From the NCBI GenBank assembly GCA_964610885.1, contig CAZSWR010000137.1, positions 1 to 5,582 of the forward strand: a stretch of 5,582 nt of DNA. The letters are read 5' to 3'. The notes under the pieces were generated by a model. It did not search any database. It saw only the letters and a list, made by a program, of their open reading frames with translations, and was not told where the DNA came from. The DNA is from CAZSWR01 sp964610885 (GTDB lineage Bacteria; Bacteroidota; Ignavibacteria; Kapaibacteriales; UBA2268). Each line of letters starts with the position of its first letter. Within the stretch, counting starts at the first letter, position 1. The translations under genes were made by a program, and so were the position numbers. Shown piece by piece: positions 1 through 5,079 of the stretch.

Positions 1-64
1 AAAGGGGGAAAAGAGAGAAAAATAGTGGTAACGAATTGATATTATGAGAGATAGGCCGATATTT

Positions 65-76
65 AACCTATAGGTT
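65..76. promoter_or_regulatory. 12-bp perfect palindrome, possible operator
   Basis: AACCTATAGGTT is a perfect 12-bp palindrome in the 118-bp stretch downstream of the ATP-grasp gene. It could be a protein-binding site for whatever lies left of the window, but no second copy is seen and a chance palindrome of this length is possible. The rest of 1-118 holds a purine-rich tract (about 1-28) and no convincing gene. Confidence 0.15.
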
Positions 77-118
77 TACCCGTAGATTGGCTATGTATTG
101 TTGATCTTAGAAAACATA

Positions 119-1033
119 CTAAAAACAGCTGTTACAATGGGCCGAGTAAGCAATTTTGCCTGTGGCGACGTCAATTAAGTAATCGCTCGTGAGTTTGACA
201 ATTTTCGAAAATGTTTCGTCCTTGAGCAGCATCCGATCGATGGCAGGGGCGGGGTTCAGGTAGTTCACTGCATAGATTTCGCCACCCAGTACGCCGAGGT
301 CCACAGCATTGAATTCCACACCGAGCTTCGCGCAAAGCTGCAAAGAGATATCGGACAGCTTTTCTTTCAAAGTGGGGCTGATTTTCGTTTTGGCCGAATG
401 CCGAAGGTGGTGGGGCATCATCGGGTCGTAGCCGGTGATGACTGTATTCGTTCCGATGACGAACACTCGGAAGTATTGGTCGAAGTCCGGGGCGGCCTGC
501 AGTATCATCACACGGTTCCCGGTCAGGTCGTAGGCCGAGAAAAACTCGTGCGGATTATAAACTTTGTATGAGGTTTGGACGCCGGACGATACGTTTGGGC
601 GCAGTATGGCAGGGAATCCGACGTAGTCGAATAGGTCCTTCCAATTAAGTGGATAGACGAGGTTTCTCATCGTTTCCGAGCAAGTGGCCGGAGGCAATTC
701 CTTGGATGGGATAATTGATGTGTTGGGCGTGCGGATGCCGAGTTTGGACGAAAGAGTGGCGTGGTAGAACTGTTCGCCAGAACAAAGGACAAAAGGACTG
801 TTGAGCACTTTCACTCCAGCGAAAACGGCATTCTTCAAAGCGCTGCGGAAGAATGGAACTTCGTGCGAAAGACGGTCGAAGATGACGTCGCAATTCCAGT
901 CGTATTCGTTTGGCAGCGCGCCCACCTTGATAACGTCAGAAGTTATTTCGCCGCCGCCGCTTTTATTGATTTCTTCGAAAACAGCAAGAGGAAATGCTTG
1001 CTCCAGCCCAAATAGCAATCCAATTTTTTTCAT
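119..1033 (-). CDS. ATP-grasp (RimK-like) family protein, possibly catalytically degenerate
   Basis: A 304-residue protein with the layout of a small ATP-grasp protein: an N-terminal pre-ATP-grasp region (about 1-95), an ATP-binding middle (FPAILRP at 140-146, SYKV at 155-158, MILQ at 176-179, YFRVFVIG at 187-194) and a C-terminal metal-binding part (FNAVDLGV at 241-248, YAVNYLNPAP at 254-263). Such enzymes usually join a carboxylate to an amine using ATP; the substrate here is unknown. The start is ATG at 1033, preceded by GGAGAGGAT. Several usual ATP-grasp positions look altered: Arg145 where the phosphate-binding Lys is expected, SSG at 149-151 in place of a glycine-rich loop, AA at 180-181 after MILQ where acidic residues are common, and Asn257 at a usual acidic metal ligand. 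The C-terminus ends in a CxxC (Cys300, Cys303). It is divergent from the ABC ATPase gene. Family membership is likely; loss of activity is inference from remembered relatives, not an alignment. Confidence 0.8.
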   Translation of the reverse strand: MKKIGLLFGLEQAFPLAVFEEINKSGGGEITSDVIKVGALPNEYDWNCDVIFDRLSHEVPFFRSALKNAVFAGVKVLNSPFVLCSGEQFYHATLSSKLGIRTPNTSIIPSKELPPATCSETMRNLVYPLNWKDLFDYVGFPAILRPNVSSGVQTSYKVYNPHEFFSAYDLTGNRVMILQAAPDFDQYFRVFVIGTNTVITGYDPMMPHHLRHSAKTKISPTLKEKLSDISLQLCAKLGVEFNAVDLGVLGGEIYAVNYLNPAPAIDRMLLKDETFSKIVKLTSDYLIDVATGKIAYSAHCNSCF

Positions 1034-1101
1034 ATCCTCTCCAATAATTTATTTAGTTATCCTTTAATTGAATGTGGCGTTTTCTCTCAAAGGAAACTGT
1101 T
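1034..1101. promoter_or_regulatory. Divergent intergenic region with ribosome-binding sites for both flanking genes
   Basis: This 68-bp AT-rich gap must hold, or sit beside, the promoters for the leftward ATP-grasp gene and the rightward ABC gene. The visible translation signals are GGAGAGGAT (minus strand, 1034-1042) directly before the ATP-grasp ATG, and AAAGGAA (plus, 1089-1095) about 7 bases before the ABC ATG at 1102. A minus-strand TTGAGA (1085-1090) is a possible -35, but no good -10 at proper spacing is evident, so no promoter is assigned. The short shared gap makes co-regulation plausible. Confidence 0.35.
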
Positions 1102-1770
1102 ATGTTATCAAGAAAAAACTGTATATGTATGGTCGAAATTCGTAGCCTGAATATTGTATTCGAATCAAAGAAAATTATCGATAATTTCTCGCTACGGGTG
1201 GAGCGAGGCGAGCGCGTAGCGCTGACAGGAGCTTCCGGAACGGGGAAATCGCAGATTTTGAATGCGATAATGGGCCTCGCGCGCGCAGAATCCGGTTCGA
1301 TTTGGGTCAACTCACTCGAGATGGCGCCAGATACAATCAAGCAAATACGTTCGCACATTGCTTGGGTGCCGCAGGACTACTCCGCAATTGCCGACGGTAC
1401 GGCTGCAGACTTTGTTCAATCTGTGTTTCGGATTGGAGCCAACCGCCGACTGGGTATCAACGAAAAAATAATCGCAGATGAACTTTCGAAAGTGCTGCTG
1501 CCTGCAGATATCTTGCAAAATGAGTTTCAGCAACTCTCCGGCGGAGAGAAACAGCGCGTGGCGATTGTGATTGCGAAGCTTTTGGGCAGGGAGATAATGA
1601 TATTAGACGAACCAAGCTCTGCGCTGGACGATGCTTCGTGCGCGGCGGTGATTGACTATATTTTCTCGGACCCGAGCCTGACGGTTATCTCGACTTCGCA
1701 CGACCAACGCTGGATCGGCCAATCAGGCCGTACCGTGAACGTTGAGGAGTACTCAGCGAACGCGAGGTGA
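1102..1770 (+). CDS. ABC transporter ATP-binding protein
   Basis: A 222-residue nucleotide-binding subunit of an ABC transporter that would power a membrane permease from the cytoplasmic side. All core motifs are present and intact: Walker A GASGTGKS (43-50), Q-loop WVPQD (Gln91), signature LSGGEKQR (145-152), Walker B IMILDE (165-170, catalytic Glu170), D-loop SALD (173-176) and H-loop TSHD (His200). The residue after the Walker A GKS is Gln rather than the usual Thr or Ser. ATG 1102 was chosen because AAAGGAA lies about 7 bases upstream; the frame is open from an ATG at 1072 without such a site, and ATG 1129 (MVEIRSLN) is a credible shorter start that matches the usual beginning of the fold. 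Length and motif spacing fit small LolD/FtsE/FetA-type ATPases, but substrate cannot be assigned. No permease gene lies in the window: upstream is the divergent ATP-grasp gene, downstream a convergent glycosyltransferase gene. Confidence 0.93.
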   Translation: MLSRKNCICMVEIRSLNIVFESKKIIDNFSLRVERGERVALTGASGTGKSQILNAIMGLARAESGSIWVNSLEMAPDTIKQIRSHIAWVPQDYSAIADGTAADFVQSVFRIGANRRLGINEKIIADELSKVLLPADILQNEFQQLSGGEKQRVAIVIAKLLGREIMILDEPSSALDDASCAAVIDYIFSDPSLTVISTSHDQRWIGQSGRTVNVEEYSANAR

Positions 1771-1871
1771 GGCGCACGAGAACTGTTCGAAGTGGCGGTT
1801 CTGGAATTTTTCCAAATACTCGCTATGTATAAATGGATTCACCAGTATAAACTTACGATTTACTTCAAGTT
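1771..1871. other. Short convergent intergenic region, no feature found
   Basis: About 100 bp separate the stop codons of the convergent ABC and GT-C genes. Only a weak hairpin (TGGAA/TTCCA, 1802-1814, 3-base loop) is visible, too small to call a terminator. The plus-strand frame stays open in phase with the ABC gene after its stop codon (to about 2007), but the translation GARELFEVAVLEFFQ... has no recognisable domain and mostly overlaps the GT-C gene. Confidence 0.4.
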
Positions 1872-3131
1872 CTATGAGCTTGGAGTACCTAATGATTCTG
1901 CTTGTTTTTGCTTTCCAAGCATTGGGAACAAAAATCCTAAACTAACAATTTCGACCCATTCAATATCCAATTTGTATCGAATGTTCAGGACGGAAGTGGA
2001 GGCATAGACAGCAGTAAAATAAGCCAAGATCAATACCGTACTCCAGAAGAATTTTCTATTTCGCCGGTAGGCAATAAAAAGAGACGCGGCCAATGCCACG
2101 GTAAGGATGAAATTGGGAATCTTCCTTACTATAAGGAACGAAAGAGATTTGTCCCCATCGTAGCGCGGCGGATAAGTCCAATATAAATATGCTTGGCAGG
2201 CCGTCTTTTCCAAATACAAAGGAATGTCGTTCATAATGATCGGATAGGCAATCGATTTGTATCGGGCTTCCATTTCGATGTCATTGAATTTTGTTACTTC
2301 GTTGTCGAATATTTCCCTGTGCAACGAATCCGATACCATAACATATTTGGGGGCTGTCTGCCAATATCCGAGGTAGAAATTCATCCATACGGGGGATTTC
2401 AGCGGCATGAACTTGCCGAATTCGCAATAGTTCCTAGCAGTCCAAGGCGCAAGAAGCAACAGACCGGTCGCGGTAACGATCAAGGCCTGTTTCCAACGCT
2501 TGCTCGCCACCATGCAGGCAATAGCAGTAGCAACCACCGGCAGAACTACCGGCTGCAACTGCAAAAGCGCCGAGGCAAAGGCGCCCAGTGATATGCTAAA
2601 CAATATATTCTTAGCCTGATGGCCACGGTCCATGAAATTTAAGAATAAATACGTGGCCGCCACGAAGACCGGGACGAACAGGTTGGTTATCTCGAGCGTG
2701 TTCGAATAGTAGAAATACGAAGGATGCAAAAGGAACAATATACCCAACCATAGAGACATTTTCTTTGTAAAGAAATGTTCCGAAATTTTGAAAATTCCGA
2801 ATGCCGTAACGGACATCAAGACATGTTGCAATAGTACAGGGAAAAGTTTCTCATCGCCGAAAATTATAATCGGCAAGCTGAGGAACAATGGATATAGAGG
2901 CATTTTTAGAGCAGTCGGGCCGACGGACGGAATATATGAATATCCGTAGCCATTGACTAAATTCATTGCAATTGTCCAATCCTCCACGGAATGGAAGTCT
3001 CTGACGAAAAAAATGGATATCAGAGACTTTACAATTATGGTAACAATCACTGCATACCAAAGGTGGCGCGTTTCGATTGCGCAAGCGAAATCGGTTAGTT
3101 TCGATCTCAATTTATGTATTGAAGCGGTCAG
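1872..3131 (-). CDS. Polytopic GT-C family glycosyltransferase (ArnT/PMT-like, GT39-type)
   Basis: An integral membrane protein of about 412-420 residues. Hydrophobic segments, numbered from the TTG at 3110, lie near 18-36, 73-85, 91-108, 119-134, 142-158, 168-202, 208-222, 331-348, 355-373 and 385-397. Family signs are an acidic pair in the first external loop (VEDW, 42-45), NGYGYS (53-58), KMPLYPLFL (69-77), PWTARNYCEFGKFMPL (222-237) and the late NIRYKL (376-381). Such enzymes move a sugar from a polyprenyl-phosphate donor to a lipid, protein or glycan on the outer face of the inner membrane; donor and acceptor here are unknown. The start is unusual: the first standard start codon, TTG 3110, has no ribosome-binding site, whereas a strong AAGGAGA (3138-3144) precedes CTG 3131 and ATT 3134, after an in-frame TAA at 3147-3149. 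CTG is used here; TTG 3110 is the conservative alternative. The gene probably followed the GT4 gene in one operon before mobile elements were inserted between them. Confidence 0.88.
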   Translation of the reverse strand: MTASIHKLRSKLTDFACAIETRHLWYAVIVTIIVKSLISIFFVRDFHSVEDWTIAMNLVNGYGYSYIPSVGPTALKMPLYPLFLSLPIIIFGDEKLFPVLLQHVLMSVTAFGIFKISEHFFTKKMSLWLGILFLLHPSYFYYSNTLEITNLFVPVFVAATYLFLNFMDRGHQAKNILFSISLGAFASALLQLQPVVLPVVATAIACMVASKRWKQALIVTATGLLLLAPWTARNYCEFGKFMPLKSPVWMNFYLGYWQTAPKYVMVSDSLHREIFDNEVTKFNDIEMEARYKSIAYPIIMNDIPLYLEKTACQAYLYWTYPPRYDGDKSLSFLIVRKIPNFILTVALAASLFIAYRRNRKFFWSTVLILAYFTAVYASTSVLNIRYKLDIEWVEIVSLGFLFPMLGKQKQAESLGTPSS

Positions 3132-3137
3132 AATTAA

Positions 3138-3144
3138 TCTCCTT
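3138..3144 (-). promoter_or_regulatory. Ribosome-binding site that challenges the TTG start of the GT-C gene
   Basis: On the minus strand AAGGAGA is the strongest Shine-Dalgarno match near this gene. It lies about 6 bases before an in-frame CTG (3131-3129) and 3 before ATT (3134-3132). No ATG or GTG follows in frame before TTG 3110, which is 27 bases away and therefore too far. An in-frame TAA just upstream limits any longer start. Confidence 0.5.
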
Positions 3145-3177
3145 TTTTATGCTTGTTTAGTGCCAGCGCTCCTGCGG

Positions 3178-3181
3178 CTAA
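3178..3181 (+). repeat. CTAA target-site duplication, left edge of element stack
   Basis: CTAA directly precedes the terminal repeat of the first small element. The same four bases occur at 3370-3373, 4854-4857 and 5055-5058, that is, at every junction of the three stacked elements. This fits a 4-bp target duplication. The agreement extends to GCTAAC for three of the four copies, because the element ends begin with C. Confidence 0.75.
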
Positions 3182-3369
3182 CAGCCTGTCGATAAAGTAA
3201 TTTCCTTTCTTTCTCCCCTCTCCTTTGTAAGGAGAGGGGCCGGGGGTGAGGTTTTAAGAATGATGCTGTAAACATATATTCTACATGTGTTTACGCTCTA
3301 TTCGCCTCTCTGCCTCGAATCTCTCTTTCATGAGGACTTAAAGCAAGTCTTACTTTATCAACAGCCCCC
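3182..3369 (+). mobile_element. Non-autonomous MITE-like element 1, 188 bp
   Basis: It begins with CAGCCTGTCGATAAAGTA (3182-3199) and ends with a degenerate inverse copy, TACTTTATCAACAG then CCCCC (3351-3369), bounded by CTAA on both sides. It has no coding capacity. Its first 71 bp match the reverse complement of 4984-5054 (element 2) at 68 of 71 positions, and the two stay loosely alike further in (shared TTACGCT, GCCTCTCT and TCTTACTTTATCAACAG). A strong hairpin lies at 3215-3239 and a second stem, GTAAACA/TGTTTAC, at 3268-3294. Since its ends match those of the neighbouring IS, it was probably moved by that transposase or a relative. The right tip has CCCCC where GCTG is expected, so this copy may no longer be mobile. 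Confidence 0.72.
3215..3239 (+). repeat. Perfect 11-bp hairpin in element 1
   Basis: CCCCTCTCCTT and AAGGAGAGGGG form a perfect 11-bp stem around a TGT loop. It is not followed by a clean U-run on either strand, so it is not a classic terminator, but it would be a strong structure in any transcript passing from the GT4 gene to the GT-C gene. The same stem recurs in element 2 at 4997-5021. Confidence 0.8.
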
Positions 3370-3373
3370 CTAA
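3370..3373 (+). repeat. CTAA at the element 1/IS junction, also the transposase stop codon
   Basis: CTAA sits between element 1 and the IS left end. Read on the minus strand, its CTA (3370-3372) is the TAG stop of the transposase gene, so the stop codon lies in target DNA outside the IS. Confidence 0.75.
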
Positions 3374-4785
3374 GAGCCTGTCGATAAAGTAAGATTTTTC
3401 AGATTCGGCGGATTCACCATACGTCCGTAGTATTTCGAGATTTGGCAAAAAGTTTCGACCACGGAGTTAAAAATGGCTGTGAATCGATTTCTCAAACACA
3501 AAATCGGGACAAAAAGCAAGGCTACACTTAAATAAGCGGCAGCAATAAGCTGTTTCGGGGTTCCGAAGCCGAATATTTTTCTCATAAGCAACGACAGGTT
3601 GTAGCAGGCCGTAGCGACTCTGTGTCGTTTGAGAATATTTTCATTTCCGCGAAGCGTCGTCCTTCGCTGACCTCCTGAATCGAGTACGTGAGCAAAACTT
3701 CGCTCAACGTACATACCTCGTCGCTTGAGTTTCGCCCTTCCACTCGCGCTTTTAACTTCGGATTTGGCAAAACCAAGAGCAATTTTCTCTTCTAGATTTA
3801 ATTTGTTTAGATTGCGATATTCAATAAAATCGGGTATAACCGGCATTATTTCAATATCTTGCATCTGTTTTATTTCATCAAATTTGAAGTAACCTTTATC
3901 CGATGTTACGGTTTCAATTATTGGAGCGCTTGTTGGGTCATCATAAACGTCATTAATCCTTATTTGCGCATCAACAATGCGATCAGTGAACTTGTCGTAA
4001 TCGGGCTGATCGCCGGGAAGCATGTTAACGTCAACGATTGCACCTGTATCAATATCGACGGCGTGTTCGGGCTTGTAAACCATATTAGGTGCGCCGTGTT
4101 TTGTTCTACCGATTTTCGCGTCAGGATCGTGAGGATTGCTCCACTCGTCGTTTGAGGTTTTTCGTCCAGGGCGTTTACGATCAAATCGAGCCACAGCGGC
4201 TTTATCTTTAGTATCGACACCAGCTTCGGCGGCAAGTCCATTAATATATTCATTGTAAGATTCTTGTGTCATTCGATTGGTAAGTGCGCCGAGCGAAGCA
4301 TTTGCTTCAATAATTGAAGAGTCGAAAGCGATATTTTTCCCGATAAGCAATCCGTGATCTTTCAAAGCGGCGAGTATGATCGTGAAGACTTGAGCAAATA
4401 CGCTTTCAGGCAATCGGCGTCGAATAACAGACAAAGTGGAATGATCGGGAGTTGCTTCCGTAATCGAGTAACCGAGGAATTCTCTGATAGTAATTGAATC
4501 GTCGCAGCGTGCGCATATGCCGCGTTCGGAGCGAATATTTTCAAAAAAGCCGACGAAGAGCATTTTGAAATATACCGCAGGATCGACAGGTGGTCGTACA
4601 TTGGCTTTATCGGAATAAAAGGGTTCGCACAAAGAGCGGACTTTCTTATCGAAGCCGATTTGGTCAAAAACTTGATTCAATTTAGAATAGAATCCCGATT
4701 GAGGTCGGATTTTTAGTTCTTGAGTTGAAATCCATAATTGTGTCTGTTTCGGTAACTTTTTCTTCTTAATCATAACCTTATTCAC
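3370..4785 (-). CDS. IS1182-like DDE transposase, apparently intact
   Basis: A 471-residue transposase that would bind the terminal repeats, cut and rejoin DNA. The N-terminal part (about 30-130) carries the DUF772-like region with VYFKMLFVGFFENIRSERGI (71-90), REFLGY (101-106) and TPDHSTLSVIRRRLPE (112-127). The RNase H-like core follows: AFDSSIIEANAS (first Asp155), HAVDIDTGAIVDVNMLPG (241-258), TSDKGYF (second Asp296) and YVERSFAH (Glu361). These are typical of the IS1182 family (IS5-related), and the length is normal, so the gene looks active. The start is uncertain: GTG 4785 is the longest, ATG 4773 is the alternative, and neither has a good ribosome-binding site. The last residues, LTLSTGS, are encoded by the left terminal repeat and its flank, and the TAG stop lies in the CTAA target outside the element. 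The gene faces the same way as the glycosyltransferase genes. Confidence 0.93.
   Translation of the reverse strand: MNKVMIKKKKLPKQTQLWISTQELKIRPQSGFYSKLNQVFDQIGFDKKVRSLCEPFYSDKANVRPPVDPAVYFKMLFVGFFENIRSERGICARCDDSITIREFLGYSITEATPDHSTLSVIRRRLPESVFAQVFTIILAALKDHGLLIGKNIAFDSSIIEANASLGALTNRMTQESYNEYINGLAAEAGVDTKDKAAVARFDRKRPGRKTSNDEWSNPHDPDAKIGRTKHGAPNMVYKPEHAVDIDTGAIVDVNMLPGDQPDYDKFTDRIVDAQIRINDVYDDPTSAPIIETVTSDKGYFKFDEIKQMQDIEIMPVIPDFIEYRNLNKLNLEEKIALGFAKSEVKSASGRAKLKRRGMYVERSFAHVLDSGGQRRTTLRGNENILKRHRVATACYNLSLLMRKIFGFGTPKQLIAAAYLSVALLFVPILCLRNRFTAIFNSVVETFCQISKYYGRMVNPPNLKNLTLSTGS
3374..3391 (+). repeat. Left terminal inverted repeat of the IS
   Basis: GAGCCTGTCGATAAAGTA. The inward continuation AGATTTTT (3392-3399) is also found at the left end of element 2 (after 4875), linking that end of the small elements to this end of the IS. 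The bases are also translated as the last residues of the transposase. Confidence 0.9.
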
Positions 4786-4803
4786 ATATCTTATCTATCT
4801 GTA

Positions 4804-4835
4804 TTAATAACTACTTAGAATGGATTTTATTGCAA
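4804..4835 (-). promoter_or_regulatory. Weak candidate promoter for the transposase
   Basis: Just inside the right terminal repeat the minus strand reads TTGCAA (4835-4830), a 16-base gap, then TAGTTA (4813-4808). This is a poor sigma-70-type match and could be chance. Its position, about 25 bp before the start codon, is where an IS promoter is expected. Confidence 0.22.
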
Positions 4836-4853
4836 TACTTTATCGACAGGCTG
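4836..4853 (+). repeat. Right terminal inverted repeat of the IS
   Basis: TACTTTATCGACAGGCTG, the inverse of the left repeat with one mismatch at the tip. With the following CTAA and the start of element 2 it forms the palindrome GGCTG-CTAA-CAGCC at 4849-4862. Confidence 0.9.
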
Positions 4854-4857
4854 CTAA
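4854..4857 (+). repeat. CTAA at the IS/element 2 junction
   Basis: A single CTAA separates the IS right end from the left end of element 2, so the two elements abut with terminal repeats facing each other across 4 bp. Confidence 0.75.
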
Positions 4858-4892
4858 CAGCCTGTTGATAAAGTAAGATTTTTTCTTCAAAG

Positions 4893-4919
4893 CCCCTTTC
4901 TCCTTTTAGGAGAGAGGGG
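4893..4919 (+). repeat. 12-bp hairpin near the left end of element 2
   Basis: CCCCTTTCTCCT and AGGAGAGAGGGG pair with one T-G wobble around a TTT loop. GC-rich hairpins of this look are widespread in intergenic repeats of several bacterial phyla (general knowledge). Element 1 lacks a clear counterpart at this end. Confidence 0.7.
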
Positions 4920-4996
4920 TTTGGGGAGAGAGGCCGGAAAGCGTAACGCTGTGAATAATATTGGCTTATTGAAATATTCTCCTACCACACCCCCAG

Positions 4997-5021
4997 CCCC
5001 TCTCCTTACAAAGGAGAGGGG
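4997..5021 (+). repeat. Perfect 11-bp hairpin near the right end of element 2
   Basis: CCCCTCTCCTT and AAGGAGAGGGG around an ACA loop. It is the inverted counterpart of the hairpin at 3215-3239. Confidence 0.8.
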
Positions 5022-5054
5022 AGAAAGAAAGGAAATTACTATATCGACAGGCTG

Positions 5055-5058
5055 CTAA
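5055..5058 (+). repeat. CTAA target-site duplication, right edge of element stack
   Basis: CTAA follows the right tip of element 2 and matches the copy at 3178-3181. Host sequence resumes with CAGCCATC, so the predicted empty site is GGCTAACAGCC. Confidence 0.75.
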
Positions 5059-5079
5059 CAGCCATCATTTCCATTCTAA

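Larger units (their letters stand above)
3374..4853 (-). mobile_element. IS1182-like insertion sequence, 1480 bp, complete
   Basis: The element is bounded by 18-bp terminal inverted repeats, 3374-3391 and 4836-4853, identical over 17 bases (AGCCTGTCGATAAAGTA) and differing only at the outermost base (G on the left, C on the right). CTAA flanks both sides. One gene, the transposase, fills nearly all of it, with the start about 50 bp inside the right repeat and the end running through the left repeat. Near-identical repeats and an open reading frame suggest recent activity. It sits between two small elements with matching ends. Confidence 0.9.
4858..5054 (-). mobile_element. Non-autonomous MITE-like element 2, 197 bp, inverted relative to element 1
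   Basis: It starts with CAGCCTGTTGATAAAGTA (4858-4875, one change from the IS repeat apart from the outermost base) and ends with TACTATATCGACAGGCTG (5037-5054, one change), with CTAA on both sides. There is no coding capacity. The right 71 bp are the inverse of the start of element 1 (68 of 71 identical). The left end continues AGATTTTT as the IS left end does. It has two strong hairpins (4893-4919 and 4997-5021). Both tips are well preserved, so this copy looks more mobilisable than element 1. Confidence 0.78.

Noticed and set aside
1..118. Small gene or RNA left of the ATP-grasp gene
   Set aside because: Only very short frames (for example an 8-codon one) and a purine-rich tract are present; no recognisable RNA fold or terminator.
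1802..1814. Hairpin TGGAA/TTCCA as a terminator between the convergent genes
   Set aside because: Only five base pairs, AT-rich, with no following T-run on either strand.
1742..2007. Plus-strand open frames after the ABC gene, considered as a permease remnant or small peptide gene
   Set aside because: The translations show no membrane or domain pattern, mostly overlap the well-supported GT-C gene on the other strand, and have no good ribosome-binding site.
2193..2591. 132-codon plus-strand open frame inside the GT-C gene
   Set aside because: Low-complexity basic and aromatic translation with no motif; it is antisense to clear GT-C motifs and is best explained as a shadow frame.
3215..3239. 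GC-rich hairpins read as rho-independent terminators of the GT4 gene
   Set aside because: No proper T-run follows the stems, and the same structures recur as internal parts of the mobile elements, which explains them better.
3182..5054. Repeats of the stack considered as a CRISPR array or integron attachment sites
   Set aside because: Repeats are inverted, few and unevenly spaced, have no spacers, and coincide with transposon ends bounded by CTAA.
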